Positions 36,500-47,635 are shown, counted from the stretch's first letter. The stretch is DNA of 64,000 bases from Enchytraeus crypticus (GCA_905160935.1 CAJHZI010000461.1:272501-336500), one strand, 5' to 3'. Notes: a model not told the origin generated them from the sequence alone. Numbers and translations are program-made.

Positions 36500-37115
36500 T
36501 AGCAGAAACATGGGAAGAAAGCCAAGGGCTTATTTCAATCTCCAATCATACATGATTTCGACATCCAGCTTGTTTTTAAAATTATTCTCCGACACCACAT
36601 TCACAACCTCCTCACTCAAAGAGTACCACCCTTTGAGAAAAAGAAAACTTTCCTAAGTCTGTCCTTACACTAGCCTTAATCAACTTATAGCTATGACCTC
36701 TTAAACCATTATTGGAGAATTAAAAATATCTGTTGCCCTTAATTTGATAAGCCCGTGCATTATTAATCTCTATAAGATCACCTCTAATTCTCCTGGTTTC
36801 TAGGGTTGTCAGTTGAACTGCCCTTAGCCTCTCCTCATACCCTAATGCATTGAGTATATATTATTCTCCCTGATATTCCTTAATGCTTTTCTTTGCACTG
36901 CTTCAATAAGTTCAATATCCTTCCTGTAGTGTGGTCTCCACACTAACATATAATACTCCAGATGAGGTCGAATCAAAGATTTATACAATCTTAAAGCCTT
37001 TATCTCTACTTTTGAATGTTCTCTTTATTAGTCCTAAGGTCCTATTGGCTGTTTTAACAGCCAAAGTACATTGTTTCCTCATACCAGCGTGTATTTGTCT
37101 GAATAGTGCTTGATG
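36500..37115 (-). mobile_element. CR1-like LINE, reverse transcriptase C-terminal fragment
   Basis: Minus-strand translation reads AVKTANRTLGLIKRTFKS, SLIRPHLEYYMLVWRPHYRK, DIELIEAVQRKALRNIRE, and near the end SLSEEVVNVVSENNFKNKLD. This is the standard CR1/Rex-type thumb and C-terminal region (ANR.LG.IKRTF, LVRPHLEY, LEKVQRRATK, LPEEVV...F KNRLD). Several stops; 5'-truncated. Confidence 0.88.
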
Positions 37116-37561
37116 TTGACTTGTCCACAGTAGCACTCTAATTGTTGTTATGTTCTACTGTTGCTCTCCTAAAGCACTCTAATTAGTTGACTCCATTGCA
37201 TCATTTCTCTACAAACGCCGTTTTGTGGATGCCAGTGCTGCATTCTATACCCTAGGCTTTTGCCTCCACTGATTAGGATCCTGGAGCTTAATCATGAACA
37301 TTTCTCTGTGCCAAACTATATTATATGTATATTTTAAGTACTGGACATTCTTCCATTTAATACAGCAGACCGTTTAATTTGTACATTTTTGTTTTATATT
37401 TAATAATTTGGCATGCTACAAATTAGTTAAATTCTTAAATTGCATAATAAGGAACTTTTTATTTGTATATGAAGGAACATATGATTGATCTAATGTTGTG
37501 GTTTTACTTCATTAGGCATCAATTTGTATATAGTTTTGATACTCAAATGGGAAATTAGCTT

Positions 37562-37797
37562 AACAGTTGCTTAGTACAAGATCTCAGATGTCTTTACACC
37601 AGCGCTATGAAGACACTTCTCTTGTCATATTTCGTCAACAACAAAGTTCGGTTCAGCAATTATCTCCTTCAGATTCTATGACTAGCGCATCGTATGATTT
37701 GAAGAAAGAAAATGGACTGAGTGAAGCTAAAGTCAGTAATCCTACAGTTGATAAAACTGTAAAAGTGGCTAGATCTTCAGTGTGCATTGTTCTCTGA
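37562..37797 (+). CDS. Possible terminal exon of a small gene with CaaX box
   Basis: Open frame after a stop at 37559, with an ATG at 37588 (69 aa: MSLHQRYEDTSLVIFRQQQ...). It is Ser/Gln-rich, then Lys-rich (KTVKVARSSV), and ends C-I-V-L before TGA, which fits a prenylation (CaaX) signal; C-terminal Leu favours geranylgeranylation. An AATAAA occurs at about 37887, 90 bp after the stop. CTTAACAG at 37558-37564 could be an acceptor. I do not recognise a family. It could be a last exon of an unknown plus-strand gene, or chance. Confidence 0.35.
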
Positions 37798-38206
37798 AGG
37801 CTTGCGATAAGTTTCATCTCATGATATAAATAGCTTGATAGGCCTAGCACTATCTTATAAATATTGACACGTAAAGCATCTTGGTAATAAACTAAAGAAT
37901 GTAACTATAAATGTATTTTTCAACAATTAAAATTGTGGTTGATATACATTCGTGTACACTGTTTGACAGTCGTTTAGGCTTCAATTTTATTATTTTAGAG
38001 ATAAATTTACTCTTTTGCTTTAGAACACCAAGTAGTGGCTAGGGATATTTTAGCACCAGGTTTAAAATAGAAGTTTGGGGATTATAATAATATAGAACCA
38101 TTCAATTAGATAATTAATAATTAGAGTAATATATTTAACTGTACATTTATAGCTAACCGAATATTAGTGAGATTATCAAATTTTGTGCTTAGTTTTTAAA
38201 AACATT

Positions 38207-39491
38207 ATGGAGATACATCCGATACTAGAATGTGGTACAATGCCACAAGCAGGACTATGGTATGTGCTGTCAGTGTCATCTGACTCTAGCCAAACGGGCG
38301 CAACAGTGACTCCGCCTTCAATGAGAGTAGGCCACACCATGACTCAAGTGAGTAATAAGATCTATGTCATCGGTGGAGCCAATCCCAGCGGCGCCTTCCA
38401 AGAAACTTACGTTCTTGATCTTGATACTTACACGTGGAGTCAGTTGGACGGATGTGGTCGAGGCTTGAGAGCCGTGTATGAGCACACAGCTTTTGTTGAT
38501 GCCTCTGATCCCACTAAGATCTATTTGTTTGGAGGTGCTGATCAGAATCAGAACTATAACACCGTTTCTCTGTTAGACACAACGATAAACGTGTGGTCAA
38601 CGGTTAACGTTACGGGAACAGCTCCCTCGCCTAGGACTTACCATAATGGAGTATGTGTGGATAATCGTCTGATTGTCTACAGCGGAGGTCTGTAAATAGT
38701 CAAATCCTCATTCTGTAGTTATTTTTGAATTGTTTATGTACAATTAATAAACAGAGCTTATGAAATCATTGCTATTTAACTGAATATTATATAGCAGATA
38801 GATAATTAAATATCTTGACTGAACATCCAATACCTGTCTCTCTCTCATTCACTCTCTCTGTCGGATTTTCTTCGGTATTGGATACTTGTTTTATTGGAAC
38901 ATGGATTGTTATATTTAAGTGTTGGTTGTAATAGGGTTTGTTCTAAGCTATCTTGCTAAGGAATCAAAGGTTCTGTTCTACTTAAATTCTAACTAAACTG
39001 TGAATGGATGATTTGTTATCTTCTTCATATCTTACTCTCTTATAATGATTTCCAACACAAAGATGTTAATTTGCCAACAAAATATGAAGAAACTAAGAAC
39101 TCCAGTAAAAGTTCACTCCTACCTAGCACATTCAAAATAAAATATGTAGATAATGAGGAGCCACTAATTCCCTTCTTGACAACTCTCAGAAGTATGGCGA
39201 TTAATAAATTTTCTTATGTTTTGTGGGCATTCTATAGTTATATTATGGCTTCTGAGGTGGTTTCCTGTTGTCTTCCTCAGTTCTATAGTGGATTAACTGC
39301 TATTTAATACTGGGGAAAAATTTCATGGTGAGGTGGGTCTCCCTAACCTTCCTCAGCTCCTGCCTTAGTTCCCTCTTACGTACACGCGGCAGCTTGTTTG
39401 CGGTTGACCTAATCTGAGGTAGTGGAACCATACCCGGGCTTAGCACGGGGGGGGGCTCAACACGGTTCTCAACAAATATATTAATTAATTT

Positions 39492-39563
<72 letters not shown>

Positions 39564-42500
39564 GTTAGTAAAAAAAAGATAACACCTGCAAAAAGTTTGA
39601 ATATCTCAGGCTATTGTTAATATTTTAAAATCAAACTTTTTACCAAATACTAAAGTGAATTTCTGATGGGGTGGCCATTTTGCATCAATTTTGGTACATA
39701 GATTGGCCAATTATGAAAGTTTCAACAGAACAACCCCCCCCCATTTTTGAACGTACTGTAAATACAAATTTTAGTTTAATTTATATTTATTTTAGCTCTG
39801 AAAAGGGTCGTTGTGGTGGTTCAGAAAGAACCAGTTGTATCTGCTAGCATTACTGCCTATTCAATATGCTTTCCTCCGTTCCGAAAGCTGCTGCAGTCCT
39901 GAAAAGCAGTTGCTTTTCAGGACTGCAGCAGCTTTCGGAACGCTAGGACAGCCTTGTTGATTCCAGATTGGGGCAGTCTCTCCCAAATTGATGGTAGGCA
40001 GCACTTCCTGCAGTTCTGCCTTGTTTAAGGCTTCGACTGGTGTTTCTGATAGGGATGCAGCATGGTTCCACAGACATAGTAATCCAGAGGATTTTGATCG
40101 GGAGAGTTTGGAGGCCATTCACTCTTCATGATAAAATGCAGATTTATCTCGCTGATCCATTCATGTGCATGGTGAGATGCATGAGCCGGAGCATCATCCT
40201 ACTGAAGGATGAAACCATTTGGTAGAAGAGCATAGCAATCATCAAACAGCTCGGAAAGTAAAGTATTGACCTAATACTGAGGGTTCACTTTTCCTTCTCG
40301 CCAATGAAGTGCAATTTGCCCTTACCGTTGTAGCAAACACCATTTTTAGGAAAAATTGGGGGTTGCTCTGCTGAAACTTGTAAATCTGACCAATCCGTAG
40401 ATTTAAATGGATGAAATTTGGCCACCCCGTCAACAGTTAGCCCTTTAGTAATTGGTAAAAGTTTGCTTTGTAAATATTAACAAAAGCCTGAGATATTCAA
40501 ACTTTTTGCAGGTGTTATCACTTTTTTTTACTCACCCTGTATGTATGTATATATATATAATATTTATATTCAATATTTATATTCAATATTTATATATAAG
40601 TAAATAAACGCAAGACTTAGGTAAATTTTTCATGTAATATTATTTTATTCATCCTCAGCCCTCAGATTGTAAACAACTTCAACTACATTCTTCACAATAT
40701 TTCGTTGTTTTTTCTTCTGTGTAAAGATGCCTGGAATATTTGCAAGAATGCCATCTGATTAGGTTGCCTAGGATATGCATAGCATATTTTTATTCTGATA
40801 TCTATGAATATTTATATGATCGTATCAGATGATGATACCAATGGTAAGTCTCTAAATTTCTGTGGTTTTCTGTTAGTTTAAAATTTTAATTGCTATTTTG
40901 AATTTAGGTCACACAGGAACAGACCCAGTTGGTGACAGGCAGACTTACAGCTTTGACATCTCAACACGTCATTGGTCGATACTCGGTCATCTCCGTGGTG
41001 ACACTCCCAAGCCCCGTCAAGGTCATGCAATGGTTGCTATTGGTAGCAAGCTGTACTTACATGGTGGTATGGCGGGATCGACATTCTACGATGACCTCTA
41101 TGTACTGGATCTGAATCGTGGTACCTGGTCCAGCATTAAACAGCAAACCAAAAGTCGACCGTCTGCAAGGGCTGGTCATTGTGGCTTTGCATGTGGAAAT
41201 AATTTCCTCATATTTGGTGGAATGAACAAAGAAGGTGCCTTGAATGACCTATATTGCTTCGATACAGGTGTGATGTAATTCTGTAAATAAACTGTTCTAA
41301 TAATTAACATAGTAAATTATTATGTGTTATAATTAGTATATAATATTATTATATATTATTATATAATATTATTTATTTGATTTAATTATTGTATTAACTG
41401 TTATACTTAAGAAATTAAATAATCCATGTAGATAGCCACAATTTATTATAGCAAAGAAATTCCAATATATTTTGTCCGGTCCATTACTGGATAGGCCAGC
41501 CATAAAATACACGTAACAGGCAACTAAGAAGGAACTGAGGAAGGCAATGGAAAGCTACATCAAGAGCCATATTTTTAAAAGCTAAATAATGCATTTAGAT
41601 TTCGTAAATTCTTAGCCTTTAATGGGATAAACTTATTGATTTACAATGTACTTGTACTGAGTGTGAAAGAAGATCTTGTGATAGGAATGTACCTTGAATC
41701 TGCCACTTGGCAGAAAACATTGCAATAATAAATACCTAAGCATTTCTCAGTTATGACATCACCATCATCATCTTCTCTCCAATCCCAGTTTCGAATAGAC
41801 TGTCTCCAGTTTATCCATTCATTTAAGTTTTTCTAACAATTACTGGAGCCTAGGCGCTCACCAACCGAACGCCCTTTCTGACGTTGGTTTGGATCTAGTT
41901 TTTATGTCGCCTTCTACGACACGTGCATATTTACAGGGTTGGTCTATTTTTCAAGCAACCCGGACACAACACTGGGAATTTCTCAATTATAAAAATATTG
42001 ACAATTACTTGATTTTGTGTTGACGACTGAGATGTGATTGATTGCTGTAGTCACAATGAAGTGGAGTAAACTTCCGCTGGATGGACCACCTCCAGCTCCT
42101 AGATTAGACTTTGCAGTGTGTAATGTTCGTCTTACTGTCAGCCAATCACAAGCTTGCTCTCAAACCACTGATCTGTTATTACAACAGGTTTATACTATAC
42201 TTCAATGTATTGAAAATTGTATTATGCTGTATTGTTTCATAGAATGTTGATCGTTGATCTAATGCCGCTATTCATTCAATGCAACGTTGATATTCATTGT
42301 TCTTTTGTCTATTTAACTTTTATAACTGATTACGATTTTTCTTGAACTTTGGCCAATTCAGTAATCTAGTTGCCTTCTAGTTGCCATTTGATATAGTCCA
42401 GAACTATGATTATCAAAATTTAACTTTTTTTCGCAATTCTTTCTCTGTTCATTTAACGGATTTTCGTAGAGCCAATCAAATTTAATTAAGGTAACACTAT

Positions 42501-44307
42501 GACAGTGGCCTTCTGATAATTTTGTAATTGCTGTGGTATGTTAGAGTCTCCCCGTGTTGTGTCCGGGTTGTTTGAAGAATTGACCAACTTGTGACTCTAC
42601 TTGTCGTAGAAGGCGATTAAATCACTAAGATCCATACGAACGTCAGAAATGGCATTCGGTTGATGAGTGCCTAGGCTCCAGAAATTGTTAGAAAAATTTA
42701 AACGAATGGAAAAGTCTCATATATGGGATTGGCTGGTGGTGTGGTGTAGGACAGAGAGAAATTGAGACAGTCTATTGTGTATTTGTATTCCGACCCTGGT
42801 TAAACTGGGATTCAAAGGACGTTGATGATGATGATGATGTGGTATGTTACAGAGTCAGAAAGCTAAGGAGGTGTTGGAGGAGAGACTTCGACTCGACAGC
42901 GCTGGAAGCAACAGAAGTGCAGGCAGCGCTGGGAGTCAACGCAGTCATCACAGTCTGTCAGCAGTGTCATCAGCCGCTGACTCCTCTAGCGCCCATCTCG
43001 TCGAAGCCTTTAATGTTAACGACTATGGTATGTTGATGGGTATAGTTTAATACTTACATCTAATAACGATGGTAGTCGTGGTGTAGTTAAATTTAGAATT
43101 CATATTATGACATTATCATCATCATACCTTGAATCCAAGGAATAGAGTTCTGTGGAGGAACATCATAGAGAAATCTTTGGCTGGAACCAGCCTCAGGATG
43201 ATCACATGACATGGTGACCTGGAATCCCTGTTTAACTAGGGTTGAGATAACTTTTAGAAAATTTTGTAACTATTTTTGGAGACTAGGCGCTCACCAACTG
43301 AATCTACTTTCTGACGCTGGTTTGGGTCTTAGTGCTCTGTCATCCTTTAACGACACATACAGTCTAAGGTTGGTCTATTCGTCAGCAACCCGGACACATC
43401 ACGGTCACCCGGGCACAACATGAGCAACAACATCATTGTATGAGTAATAAATGTTAACTGACAAAATGATGTCAATATTTTCGATTGTGGACTACATACT
43501 CTGACACACACACACACACACACGCAAACACACGCACACACACGCACACACACACACGCACACACACAAATACACACATGCACCATAATTGTGATTTTGC
43601 GTACTTGGTGGGAATATTGGTTAGAATGCCATTGTCTAATTTTCTTTCTTAAGGAAAAAGAAAAATTTGTTGCTATACTTTTAAATAATCTAGATCATTT
43701 CTTAGCTTATGCTAAGAAGTACAAAACAATCAGCATTATTAATTTAATTTATTCTCCTACTCTACTTTCTTGACAGAATGAATTTCAGAGTTCTCTAAAT
43801 TAGATAATTAAATTAATATTAAAAAGATTTAGCATCTTGGTTGACTGTGTTCAAATGGTCATGGTTGACAGTGTTCAAATGGTCATCCAATATTCTTTAT
43901 AGTACGCTAACATTTTAAAAAGTGATTTTTACTTTTATGATTAATTATTCCTGTTTTAAAATTCCTGGTCGTACACGTACAGGTATTGACTTTGTACATC
44001 AATAATTGCACAAGTACAATTGATATAGCCTGCTTTCTGTATGTGTTTTGTTAATAGATACTCTGTTGTTGTAGGTTCAAGTGATATCTCCAGTTCGAAG
44101 GCTCCCTCAGAGGCATGCACAGAAAAACTGGCTCGGTGCCAATTGAACTCTGATGAATGTAGCCAGCTGGCAGGTTGTCAGAGAGACGAGGATCGCGAGA
44201 GTTGTGAGAGTGTAGTGGATGTAGTTGTAATACACGGAGGTATGGATGCCGGAGGTGAAATATTCGATGACTGTCTGCTAATGCTCCTCTCGAAAATCAC
44301 GTCTTGA
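38207..44307 (+). CDS. RABEPK: RABEPK orthologue, Rab9 effector protein with kelch motifs, 5 coding exons
   Basis: Known role: kelch beta-propeller that binds Rab9 and supports endosome-to-trans-Golgi transport. Exons 38207-38687, 40908-41267, 42051-42187, 42853-43027, 44075-44307; GT-AG junctions, phases 1,1,0,1, total 1386 nt (461 aa plus stop). The start MEIHPILECGTMPQAGLWYV aligns with vertebrate RABEPK (LPVLEPGDKP...WY). Kelch repeats are visible as RVGHTMTQVSNKIYVIGGAN, YEHTAFVDASDPTKIYLFGG, YHNGVCVDNRLIVYSGG, QGHAMVAIGSKLYLHGGMAG, GHCGFACGNNFLIFGGMNKE and a final VVVIHGGMDAGGEIFDDCLL. Exon 4 is a Ser-rich insertion in the last blade, making the protein longer than human (372 aa). A TTG upstream in frame at 38183 is unlikely to be the start; GTGCTTAG at 38185-38192 may be the acceptor of a non-coding exon. 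Confidence 0.95.
39240..39470 (-). mobile_element. R1 SINE copy
   Basis: GGCTTCTGAGGTGGTTTCCT, TTTCATGGTGAGGTGGGTCT, GTTTGCGGTTGACC and a diverged head, next to (TA)n. The 3' half (stem-loop) is absent, so the copy is partial. In RABEPK intron 1. Confidence 0.8.
39488..39558. repeat. (TA)n microsatellite
   Basis: Alternating TA between the R1 SINE head and the mariner-like element. Confidence 0.95.
39559..40539 (-). mobile_element. Tc1/mariner-like element (family M1), copy 1
   Basis: Right end ...TTTACTCACCCTG followed by TA; left end (GCGGGGTTAGTAAAAAAAAG) is a degraded inverted copy. Subterminal GCAAAAAGTTTGAATATCTC is also inverted at both ends. Minus-strand coding includes MASKLSRSKSSGLLCLWN, a decayed form of the mariner WPPNSPDxNPLDYxVWN motif carrying the last catalytic Asp, then ETPVEALNKAELQEVLPTI. 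Most of the transposase is frame-broken. A second copy lies at 50248-51644. Confidence 0.85.
39877..39942. repeat. Perfect 32-bp palindrome inside mariner copy 1
   Basis: Arms 39877-39908 and 39911-39942 are exact inverted copies (arm contains CTGCTGCAGTCCTGAAAAGC) with a 2-bp spacer. In mariner copy 2 the same place is filled by a 14-bp tandem array built on GACTGCAGTC. Confidence 0.92.
41475..41735 (+). mobile_element. R1 SINE, diverged copy
   Basis: GGCAACTAAGAAGGAACTGA, GGAATGTACCTTGAATCTGC, CTGCC-ACTT-GGCAG stem-loop. Order and 3' end match R1. In RABEPK intron 2. Confidence 0.7.
41757..41977 (-). mobile_element. R2 SINE copy
   Basis: From (ATC)n and a diverged tail to the head AACCCGGACACAACACTGGG. 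The core GGCGCTCACCAACCGAACGC and CGCCTTCTACGACAC blocks are clear. In RABEPK intron 2. Confidence 0.85.
42550..42839 (+). mobile_element. R2 SINE, near full-length copy
   Basis: Head CCCCGTGTTGTGTCCGGGTT, then CGTAGAAGGCGATTAAATCA, the GTCAGAAATGGCATTCGGTT block, GCCTAGGCTCCAGAAATTG, and a tail CGACCCTGGTTAAACTGGGA ending (GAT)n at 42839. The tail equals the 3' end of the LINE at 58220-58855. The SINE stops 13 nt before RABEPK exon 4. Confidence 0.9.
43110..43405 (-). mobile_element. R2 SINE copy with inserted segment
   Basis: (ATC)n, then about 70 bp (43140-43210) not belonging to R2, then the tail and body of R2 to the head GCAACCCGGACACATCACGG. The inserted segment recurs inverted at 54955-55035. 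In RABEPK intron 4. Confidence 0.75.
43503..43573. repeat. (CA)n microsatellite with GCA interruptions
   Basis: ACACACACACACACACACGC-type sequence about 70 bp long in RABEPK intron 4. Confidence 0.95.
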
Positions 44308-44770
44308 CAGTAACATATCTATTTGAGTGAAACCTATCTAACGTGGCACTTACATGTAGTGTTGAGATATTATTTCTTCATTATTGTGTTGTTTATAGTG
44401 AGTTTTCACTTTGATTATTTTATTGATATCTGAAGTTAGGTTTATACTTTATCAGTGATGAAGTCATGTTACTGGCTCTTTTAATGTGATATGTTTTACT
44501 GTTTATGTGCACAAGCACTCTTTGTTTCTAATCAAAAGATATTGCAGTGCTATGCCAGTTGATTATGTGTATTTTTACTTCATGCGACTTTCGTCTTCGG
44601 CTTACTGTAGACACAGTTTTTTTTCAATGTGTGTAATAATGTGAAATAATAGGCGCGTTTTTAAACTATATTCATCAAGTATTAAAACTGACAACGAGAA
44701 CAAGAAAATGACAGATAATTAATTAGTTCAATTAGTCATCAGTATTTTGCATAAATTTATTTCAGGTTGT
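44308..44770. other. RABEPK 3' flank / probable 3' UTR
   Basis: No repeats or coding seen. ATTAAA near 44682 is the only candidate poly(A) signal I noticed. Confidence 0.4.
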
Positions 44771-44775
44771 TCATA

Positions 44776-44819
44776 TTATATATATATATATATACATGTG
44801 TATATATATATATATATAT

Positions 44820-44884
<65 letters not shown>
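44776..44884. repeat. (TA)n microsatellite with CATGTG interruptions
   Basis: Alternating TA, two ACATGT interruptions, adjoining a mariner end CAGGGTGGTCCAGAATAAAT at 44885. Confidence 0.95.
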
Positions 44885-44887
<3 letters not shown>

Positions 44888-45192
44888 GGTGGTCCAGAAT
44901 AAATGCTACTACTAAGAATCATAAGCATGAACAGAGGTTATATATAGAATCTGGTTATGCATGGCATCTCTCTCTTTAAAATATATCAACTTTCTCTTCT
45001 TTTGCATCAGTACGTGCAAACCTAAGTTTGATGGACTACTTACTATTTAATCCTGGGGGAAATATTTCATGGTGAGGTGGGTCCCCTCTAGCCATCCACA
45101 GCTCCTGCCATAGTCGCCTCTTACGAACACGCATCAGATTGTTAGCGGTTATCCTATTCTGCAGTGGTCTATCCACACCCGAGCACAACACG

Positions 45193-45197
<5 letters not shown>
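44885..45197. repeat. Left arm of a large inverted repeat (mariner end, unique segment, R1 SINE)
   Basis: Contains a mariner M2 terminal repeat (44885-44905), a segment GAATCTGGTTATGCATGGCA...CTTCTTTTGCATCAGTACG, and a partial R1 SINE (about 45030-45197) on the minus strand. The same modules occur in reverse order and orientation at 46752-47335. Confidence 0.85.

Positions 45198-45251
<54 letters not shown>
45197..45251. repeat. (TA)n microsatellite
   Basis: Pure TA between the head of one R1 SINE and the 3' end of the next. Confidence 0.95.
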
Positions 45252-45255
<4 letters not shown>

Positions 45256-45618
45256 TCTTCAGTGCACTGCCAAGTGGCAGGTTCAAGGTACATATTCATA
45301 CTCAAAGTCTGCTTTCACGCTCCAAAAGAGCACCCCTTAGATCAAAACGTTAATCCCTTCACAAAGTCTACGCCTTATCCATAGTTTATGTAGCCTATAG
45401 CTTGGAAAAAGTATGGCTTCTGAGGTGGTTTCCCGATGCCTTCCTCAGTTAGATGGATTAATACCATTTAATCCTGGGGGAAAATATTTCATGGTGAGGT
45501 GGGTTCCCTCTTGCCATCCTCAGCTCCTGCCTTTAGTCGCCTCTTACGTACACACAGCAGATTGTTTGCGGTTGCCCAATTCTGCAGTGGTCCATCCACA
45601 CCCGAGCACAAAACGGGG
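45252..45618 (-). mobile_element. R1 SINE, near full-length reference copy
   Basis: In SINE sense: head CCCCGTTTTGTGCTCGGGTG, CGTAAGAGGCGACTAAAGGC, CACCATGAAATATTTTCCCC, AAGCAGACTTTGAGTATGAA, and a 3' end CTGCC-ACTT-GGCAG, GTGCACTGAAGAAG. The 3' end matches LINE family A, the head matches the R2 SINE. About 365 bp. Confidence 0.85.
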
Positions 45619-45635
45619 AATACTTTTATATGTAT

Positions 45636-45714
45636 ATTTTATATATATATATATTTATTAAATTTATATATACTTTTATGTATATATTATGTACTGTATA
45701 TATATATTTTATTT

Positions 45715-45758
<44 letters not shown>

Positions 45759-45784
45759 TATATATATAATATATATATATATAT

Positions 45785-45826
<42 letters not shown>
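45636..45826. repeat. (TA)n-rich region
   Basis: TA repeats with TTTTATGTATAT interruptions between an R1 SINE and mariner M2. Confidence 0.95.
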
Positions 45827-45829
<3 letters not shown>

Positions 45830-46606
45830 GGTGGTCCGGAATAAATGCAACTACTTTGAAGGATAATAACTTTGACAATTTTTATCCAAAAGTCTTACTG
45901 TATACATTAATTTAAAGACAATTTTCATTTCCATTAACTGGCCAAATATCTAGGAGATACTATGACACATGTTTGAGAAATTATCAATAGTCTCCGATAT
46001 GTAATTTTCAATGATATTGCGTGAAAACTCAAAATCCAAAAATCAAGAATTCAAGATTATGCTTGAGGCCTTACCCATTTCAAAAAGCGCTTTGCAGTTT
46101 CTGTCGATGTCCTAAATGAATTGAGAATTAATTGAACAAATGTTCAATGTGTCCACCATGTACCCGAATAACTGCATTCACCCGCTGGGATCACTGATCA
46201 ATTACCGAGTCCACGAGTGTCCGACTGATCTCATCCCAACGGAGGACAATGGCTCGTTTCAAATGTTCAACGTCGTGAATTGGTACACGAGAGACTAATT
46301 TCTGAAGAAAATAGTAAACGATCGAATAGTAAATCGATTTCAAATCATGAGGGGCTGTTAGGTGGCCATTTCTACGGTTCAGTAAACTCTGGCAGGTTTA
46401 CTTTCCTACAGGCGATGATATGACATGAAAATTACATATCGGCGACTAATGGTAATTTCTAAAGCATGTGTAATAGTACCTCTTAGATATTTAGCAAGTT
46501 AATAGAAAAGAGAATTGTCTATAATTTAATGCATCAAGTAGGACGTTTGGATAAAAATTGTCAAAGTTAGTAGCCTTCAAAGTAGTTGCATTTATTCCGG
46601 ACCACC

Positions 46607-46609
<3 letters not shown>
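45827..46609 (-). mobile_element. Mariner-like element (family M2), internally reduced
   Basis: Inverted ends CAGGGTGGTCCGGAATAAAT... and the exact reverse at 46590-46609, flanked by TA; the inverted repeats are at least 36 bp. Minus-strand remains of a transposase C-terminus: LTAPHDLKS (LTAPDFFLW-type), RVPIHDVEHLKRAIVLRWDE and a following GGHIEHLF. About 780 bp, too short for a full mariner, so internally deleted. Confidence 0.88.
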
Positions 46610-46611
<2 letters not shown>

Positions 46612-46677
<66 letters not shown>

Positions 46678-46752
46678 TATAATATATACATAAAAGTATA
46701 TATAAATAGAGTCTATAATAAATATATATTTATATATACAAATATATATATA
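46612..46752. repeat. (TA)n-rich region
   Basis: TA repeats between mariner M2 and the R1 SINE head. Confidence 0.95.
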
Positions 46753-47335
46753 CCCCGTGTTGTGTTCGGGTGTGGATAGACCACTGCAGAATAGGATAAC
46801 CGCTAACAATCTGATGCGTGTACGTAAGAGGCGACTATGGCAGGAACTATGGATGGCTAGAGGGGACCCACCTCACCATGAAATATTTCCCCCAGGATTA
46901 AATAGTAAGTAGTCCATCAAACTTAGGTTTGATAAAAACGATTCGAGCAATACTTGCTGAATCGCCATCTGGCTACTCGAGGCCATCTAGCTGCTTAAAA
47001 AAATTGCTAAAGCAGACTGCATTAAAAATCTTTGCAAACTCATGTAGAAAGCCTTTGCCAAATAAAAGGGATCGAGGTCTCTCAGATATCGCCGTTAAAA
47101 TTATTATTAATAGTAGTACGTATTTATTATTGTTATTATTACCTTATTAGTAACGTTCGCACTTGTTAGAACTTGTTATTGCAAGAATCTTACAAGAGTT
47201 ACAATAACTTTCATTTTGCGTGCTTTGAGTTGCTATACCGTACTGATGCAAAAGAAGAGAAAGTTGATAAATTTTAAAGAGATTCCATGCATAACCAGAT
47301 TCTATATATAACGTGTTTTCATGCTTATAATATTT
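46752..47335. repeat. Right arm of the large inverted repeat
   Basis: R1 SINE 5' half on the plus strand (head CCCCGTGTTGTGTTCGGGTG, about 46753-46915), AAACTTAGGTTTGAT, an extra 290 bp (about 46935-47225) absent from the left arm, then the inverted copy of the left-arm segment (CGTACTGATGCAAAAGAAGA to TATATATAACGTG). No mariner end is seen at its outer edge. Confidence 0.82.
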
Positions 47336-47635
47336 TTTAAGTTGTTGACTTGAAAATCACACATGCAAATTATTGCATTGATGTAGCATTTAAGAGAAAG
47401 TTTTCGTCAATTTGTTCGACAAGGAACATAATTTTTTCGCTAAAAACTTTTATTTTAACTATTTTCTTAATGGTTGAAGTCAATTTGATGAAAGTGTAGA
47501 CGCAAACATCTAAATTGAAGAGATTTGAAGTGATAACGAAATGATAACGAGCAAATCTGCAAAAAGATGCGTATGAAAAATGTAAACTTCCGATGCGGTT
47601 TAGGACCTATTGTAGTAAAGTAAGTAAACATGCAT
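47336..47635. other. No recognisable feature
   Basis: AT-rich spacer between repeats; nothing supported. Confidence 0.5.

Noticed and set aside
44767-46809. Several frames of alternating Ile-Tyr
   Set aside because: Translations of (TA)n microsatellites.
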